Source: CAYRES01 sp964423425
GTDB taxonomy: Bacteria; Actinomycetota; Thermoleophilia; RBG-16-64-13
Direction of reading: 5' to 3'
DNA: 64,000 bases
Assembly (NCBI GenBank): GCA_964423425.1
Contig: CAYRES010000003.1
Span: 1 to 64,000 of the forward strand
Shown: piece after piece, positions 60,493 through 64,000 of the stretch
Position numbering within the stretch: the first letter of the stretch is position 1
Layout: the number at the start of each line of letters is the position of its first letter
Notes under the pieces: generated by a model
The model's database searches: none
Told to the model about the DNA's origin: nothing
Seen by the model: the letters and a program-made list of their open reading frames with translations, nothing else
Program-made: the position numbers and the translations under genes

Positions 60493-61037
60493 GATTCGAT
60501 CGTAGGCGTAATCGACATTCTTGAGGCTTTAGGCTGGTGGGACCGAATACCGCCTTGAACTGGTTCGCGTAGTCCGAGGCTGCTACTCGGGCGACCACGG
60601 ACTGCTTGTTGGGCATGTTCATCTCAAGAGGATTCAAGAACGGGCCTTTGGCCTGCTCCTCGAGAGTGAGTACTCGGCCATCCCAGAACTGGGTCCGAAA
60701 TACAAGTCCTCCTCTTCGTCGTAGTAGAACTCGGGGATATACATGGCATACGCGGACATGGGACCGTTCCGATTGCCAAAGCGATGCGGAACTGCCCCCG
60801 GTGAAACGGCCGCGCCATCTGGGTCCGCATAGCCCGCCTCAAGACTATGGCACGACGCACACGACTGTCCTCTTGGGGCTGGAGAGATCGGTGTCGAAGA
60901 AATATCTTCTCGCCGACAGCTGCCGCCGCCGACTCATCAAGCGTGACCGCTTCCACCCCTACCGACAGGGCGAGGGCCGTGGACGGCAACAACAGGACGA
61001 GAAGCAGTGCGAAGGCCGACAACAGTCTTCGCTTCAT
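60493..61037 (-). pseudogene. Truncated, frameshifted di-haem cytochrome c peroxidase
   Basis: The 5' end has a clean signal peptide (MKRRLLSAFALLLVLLLPS), then DESAAAAVGEKIF. Reading across frame changes gives FFDTDLSSP, CASCHSLEAGYADPDG (haem-binding CxxCH), YYDEEEDLYFGP, FWDGRVLTLEEQAKGPFLNP and EMNMPNKQSVVARV, the MauG/CCP pattern. At least three one-base shifts (one extra T near 60908-60918, one extra C shortly after, one more near GPS) break it, and the 3' end is lost at the IS256 right end. Confidence 0.8.
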
Positions 61038-61091
61038 GATGAAACCTCCCCTCTCTTCTGGACCACGATTCGGGTGCTTTTCGGATTATCG

Positions 61092-61121
61092 AAGGGCCGC
61101 CTCCAGTCGGAGGCGGCCCTT
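61092..61121 (-). terminator. 13-bp hairpin after the multicopper oxidase
   Basis: Arms 61092-61104 and 61109-61121 are exact complements around AGTC. It lies 45 bases past the oxidase stop; the plus-strand side carries a T/C-rich tail, the minus side no good T tract. It could serve either gene. Confidence 0.6.
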
Positions 61122-61165
61122 CCTTCTTCGGCGCTTATCGGCCCTCATCGGCCGGCGCGACCCGA

Positions 61166-64000
61166 CTATGGGGTGGTCACAGAGGCCGTGTTCGACCAGG
61201 TCGATGTGCCGGCGAGGCCGAAGGCGGACACTCTGTAGTAGAAGGTCTTGCCACGGGCCACCTGCTGCATGAAGGTCACAACGTCGGCCCCCACCGTTGT
61301 ATTGACCAGGTTGAGCGTGAAGGCCGCGTTGTCAGCCCGCTGGATGACGAAGCCATCCTCGTTGGCGGCATTGTCGGTCCAGTTCAGGGTCACAGTGGCC
61401 ACGTTGTTGTTCTTCCTGACGGCACTCGCCGTCAGATCGCTGGGCGCTGCTGTCGAAGTGAGCGCACCCTCCTTGGACGACAGCGTGAGGGTCGGGAAAC
61501 CGCCTCCCGGCGGAATCTCGTTGAGTTCCGGATTCGAGTAGTCCCAGGTGTCCCCAACGGTGTTGATCGCGTACACCTGGTAGTAGTACACGGTCCGGGT
61601 GTTTCCGATCGGGTCCGTGTAGGTTCTGGTGCCGGTGCCGGGCCCGACGTCGAGACGATCGGACGGAATGGTGGCGAGAACCGTCCAGGGACCGGCGGGC
61701 GACGTCGAGCGTTCGATCACGAACGCCGTCTCATTCATCGAGTTGTCGGTCCACGTGAGAACGTTCCTGCGGTTGTTCCCATTGCCCGTCGTGTTGTAGA
61801 TGAGATCCGTGGGCGCCTTCGGCGCGATACCCACGACCACCGGCCGCATCATGTCCATCTCTTCGTGACTGAGGATGTGGCAGTGAGTGACGTACTCCCA
61901 CCCGAAGTTGACGTAGTGGTTAACGATGTCGATGGGCTCTCCGTCCGGTGCAAACGCCATCAAGGGCAGGCCGGCCAGGTCTCTTGCCAATGTGGGCTCC
62001 AGTACCTCACCTTCCGGCATCATGGGGTTGATGAGTCGGATGCTGTTGGGCAGTTCGAAGGGAATGGGGGGAATGACCGGCCGGAGGGCAACTATGGTGT
62101 CTTCGAGCGGGCTGACGCGAACGGTATCCTTCCAGCCAAGTTCGTTGGCGTCCGGTCTCCGGATGATCCCGTCCCAACCGACCCGGTTGATGAGCTGCAC
62201 GTCGTACAGGTGGAAATGGATCGGATGCGTGTCCACCCCGTTGTGAGTGAACTTCCAGATCTGCGTACCGTCGTCAGCAGAGGCTATTGGCTCGAGGGCC
62301 ACCCCTTCGGGCAGAACGACTCCCTTGAGGACCTCCGACGGCGGGTACGTGAAGGGATACAGGATCATGTTCTGCAGCCCGGCTTGAGCGTTGGGCGTTT
62401 CCACTCCCAGGAAGCCGCTCATGCGTCCGTACTCGCGATCGAAGGCCTCTCCCATCTCATCCTGGATCTGCTTGGGGTGCATCGGGATGGTCAATGAAGG
62501 TCCGGCCGCACCGTTGGCGAGAGTCTTGAACGAGATTGAGGTATCGAAGATCTGCACCAGCCCCGCATCCGGCCCGTTCGTCTTGAAGGACTCATTGTAG
62601 GCAGAATTGTACGGCGCCTGGCCCACGATGATGGGCTTCTGGCCTTCTTCGAAGATGCCGAGACCGCCCATCTCCTTGGACTTGAAGGCGTTCACCAGCG
62701 CCGTCACATTGAAGGCCGCCGCGGCTGGAGCATCCGCCACCTTGATCTGCATGATGGTGCGGGTGTTCGGTCCATAGCCGGCGAGCGTGGACGGAGTACC
62801 TCCGGTATCGCGCAGATCGGCATTGCCGGTGTAGTAGTCGTAGCGGGGATCGCGCGCCGGGAATGCCGCGGGAGCGTCGTTGTAGAGAATCAGGGTCTTG
62901 CCGGGATAGGCGGAGAAGTCGACAATCACGTCGGCGCGCTCAGCCGGAGCCAGGAGCAACGAGTGCTGGTCGACGTTGCCCGCGTTGAACACGGTGGGAT
63001 CGTTCACCCACGTCGTGTGTTGAGCGGGGATCACCACTGGAGCCGGAAGGAACCCGCCCTCCGTCCCGATTTGGATCCAGTCGGGCCCCGTCGGGCTCAG
63101 GGACAGATCGGGAGTCGGGAAGACCACGAATGGATCCTGGAGGGCATCCGCGACCTCCGTCGGATTCAGCGCCACCTCACTCAGTCCAACCCCCGGGATG
63201 GGGCTCGGCTGCGTCGGGTCGGCCTCATACAGCGACAGGTTGAAGAACCGGTCGTTGGCCGCATTGAGGATGCGGAAGCGATACGCTTTCGGCTCCACCG
63301 TGGTCGTCGGATACGCTGTTCCGTTCAGAACCGGGGTGTCGAGGAAGGCCTCCATACCCATGGAATTGAAGGGGGTACCGGGCATCAGCGGAGGCTCGAC
63401 CCAGCCGCCATCGGGATCAGCGTTCGGGTCGTAGTAGGGGTTGGCGACGGGGCCATGCTTGATGTCGGTCGTCGGGGGCCAGAACCAGGGTCCGTACGCC
63501 CATCGACCGTACTCGTTGACACCGGAACTATCGCCTGGGTTCTGGGCGGGAGAGTAGACGTGCGGCAGCCACAGGCCGCCCTCTCCTCCCCACCGCCCCA
63601 TATCCCAGGTTTCGTCCTGCATCATCAGCTGATCCACGTCGGGAACGAAGGTCTTGTCCTGGATCACCAGCGGGATGGTGTCGTCGGCGCCGGGTATCAA
63701 CCCACCATCCAACAGCTCCTGCTCCTTGGTGTCCTGGATGATGTAAGGAGCGGCCTCGCCCGCGTAGACGTTCAGTCGGGTGATGCCCCAGGCGTGATCG
63801 TGATAGAACATCAAGCGGGCAGATTGCTGGTTCGTGTAGTAGAAGGTCATCACCCCGTCACCGGGATCGCCGGTATCATCCATGTCCGGGACGGGAACGA
63901 CGCTCACACCCTGGGGATACGGGGTGTTCTCATTCGCTGGGGTAATCCACTGATGCGGCGTACCATCGCTGATCCAGGGGGTTATGCCACCGTGCAGATG
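61166..64000 (-). CDS. Multicopper oxidase with fibronectin-like domains, N-terminus off the window
   Basis: The frame is open to base 64000; 944 residues are visible. All four copper motifs can be seen: HLHGGITPW at the visible start, FYHDHAWGI, HPIHFHLYD, and THCHILSHEEMDMM. Two C-terminal fibronectin type III-like domains follow (WTDNSMNETAFVIERS and WTDNAANEDGFVIQRA). It oxidises metals or phenols outside the cell using O2. The architecture is like the manganese- or bilirubin-oxidase groups; substrate not shown. The decayed cytochrome peroxidase gene lies next downstream. Confidence 0.9.
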   Translation of the reverse strand, partial: HLHGGITPWISDGTPHQWITPANENTPYPQGVSVVPVPDMDDTGDPGDGVMTFYYTNQQSARLMFYHDHAWGITRLNVYAGEAAPYIIQDTKEQELLDGGLIPGADDTIPLVIQDKTFVPDVDQLMMQDETWDMGRWGGEGGLWLPHVYSPAQNPGDSSGVNEYGRWAYGPWFWPPTTDIKHGPVANPYYDPNADPDGGWVEPPLMPGTPFNSMGMEAFLDTPVLNGTAYPTTTVEPKAYRFRILNAANDRFFNLSLYEADPTQPSPIPGVGLSEVALNPTEVADALQDPFVVFPTPDLSLSPTGPDWIQIGTEGGFLPAPVVIPAQHTTWVNDPTVFNAGNVDQHSLLLAPAERADVIVDFSAYPGKTLILYNDAPAAFPARDPRYDYYTGNADLRDTGGTPSTLAGYGPNTRTIMQIKVADAPAAAAFNVTALVNAFKSKEMGGLGIFEEGQKPIIVGQAPYNSAYNESFKTNGPDAGLVQIFDTSISFKTLANGAAGPSLTIPMHPKQIQDEMGEAFDREYGRMSGFLGVETPNAQAGLQNMILYPFTYPPSEVLKGVVLPEGVALEPIASADDGTQIWKFTHNGVDTHPIHFHLYDVQLINRVGWDGIIRRPDANELGWKDTVRVSPLEDTIVALRPVIPPIPFELPNSIRLINPMMPEGEVLEPTLARDLAGLPLMAFAPDGEPIDIVNHYVNFGWEYVTHCHILSHEEMDMMRPVVVGIAPKAPTDLIYNTTGNGNNRRNVLTWTDNSMNETAFVIERSTSPAGPWTVLATIPSDRLDVGPGTGTRTYTDPIGNTRTVYYYQVYAINTVGDTWDYSNPELNEIPPGGGFPTLTLSSKEGALTSTAAPSDLTASAVRKNNNVATVTLNWTDNAANEDGFVIQRADNAAFTLNLVNTTVGADVVTFMQQVARGKTFYYRVSAFGLAGTSTWSNTASVTTP

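Overview
The window is high-GC DNA from a Gram-positive-type bacterium, most likely a member of the Actinomycetota. The evidence is very GC-rich coding sequence, frequent GTG/TTG starts with GGAGG ribosome-binding sites, many ABC-transporter lipoproteins with lipoboxes, S-layer-homology (SLH) surface proteins, and a perfect CGAAC-N4-GTTCG SOS box. I cannot name the genus from the sequence. SLH proteins and HTH proteins carrying the FLEYR motif suggest a deep-branching actinobacterial class, but that is only an inference.

Region 1 (1-7138) is one end of an integrative element abutting an intact tRNA-Asp gene. It carries a tightly overlapped leftward operon of very small proteins (RHH and excisionase-like regulators, a winged-helix protein, two 35-aa one-pass membrane proteins) driven by a near-consensus promoter. 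A divergent HTH regulator, a NYN nuclease, a zinc-ribbon membrane protein near an SOS box, a DNA methyltransferase fused to a nuclease-like domain, a partner protein and a tyrosine integrase follow. The left end lies outside the window. tRNA-Glu, -Val and -Asp follow on the minus strand (7065-7391).

Region 2 (7630-37844) is chromosomal core. It holds a lipoprotein sugar dehydrogenase with a haem-type membrane protein, a D-amino-acid aminotransferase, an acyl-CoA synthetase, a P1 peptidase and a folate pABA operon (PabB-PabC fusion, then PabA). Next come a cytidylate-kinase-like protein and two GYF_2 proteins with a beta-propeller, downstream of an iron-type ABC transporter. A complete branched-chain-type ABC operon (SBP-LivH-LivM-LivG-LivF) ends in an acyl-CoA ligase. 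Divergent from it is an unusual HTH-TrpD fusion, followed by a GAF protein, FdhD and a B3/B4-domain protein.

Region 3 (37862-53257) contains a DUF2779 double-nuclease protein, a DUF4389 membrane protein, a 35-base G run, an SLH/glucosaminidase-like protein, a PLP decarboxylase, a QueG-like Fe-S protein with a cysteine dioxygenase, and a deoxyribosyltransferase-like/ATP-cone fusion. A carbohydrate ABC operon (SBP-MalF-MalG-UgpC type) and an MFS transporter complete it.

Region 4 (53400-64000) is a scrambled zone. It has two convergent SLH paralogues, an IS21 end and a detached IstA fragment, an alpha/beta hydrolase, and a decayed second integrase still attached to a 3' tRNA half. An IS256 element truncates a frameshifted di-haem cytochrome c peroxidase, and a multicopper oxidase with fibronectin domains runs off the right edge. 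The second integrase remnant has the same integrase-hairpin-tRNA layout as the element at 7 kb, so this genome has received related tRNA-targeting elements at least twice.
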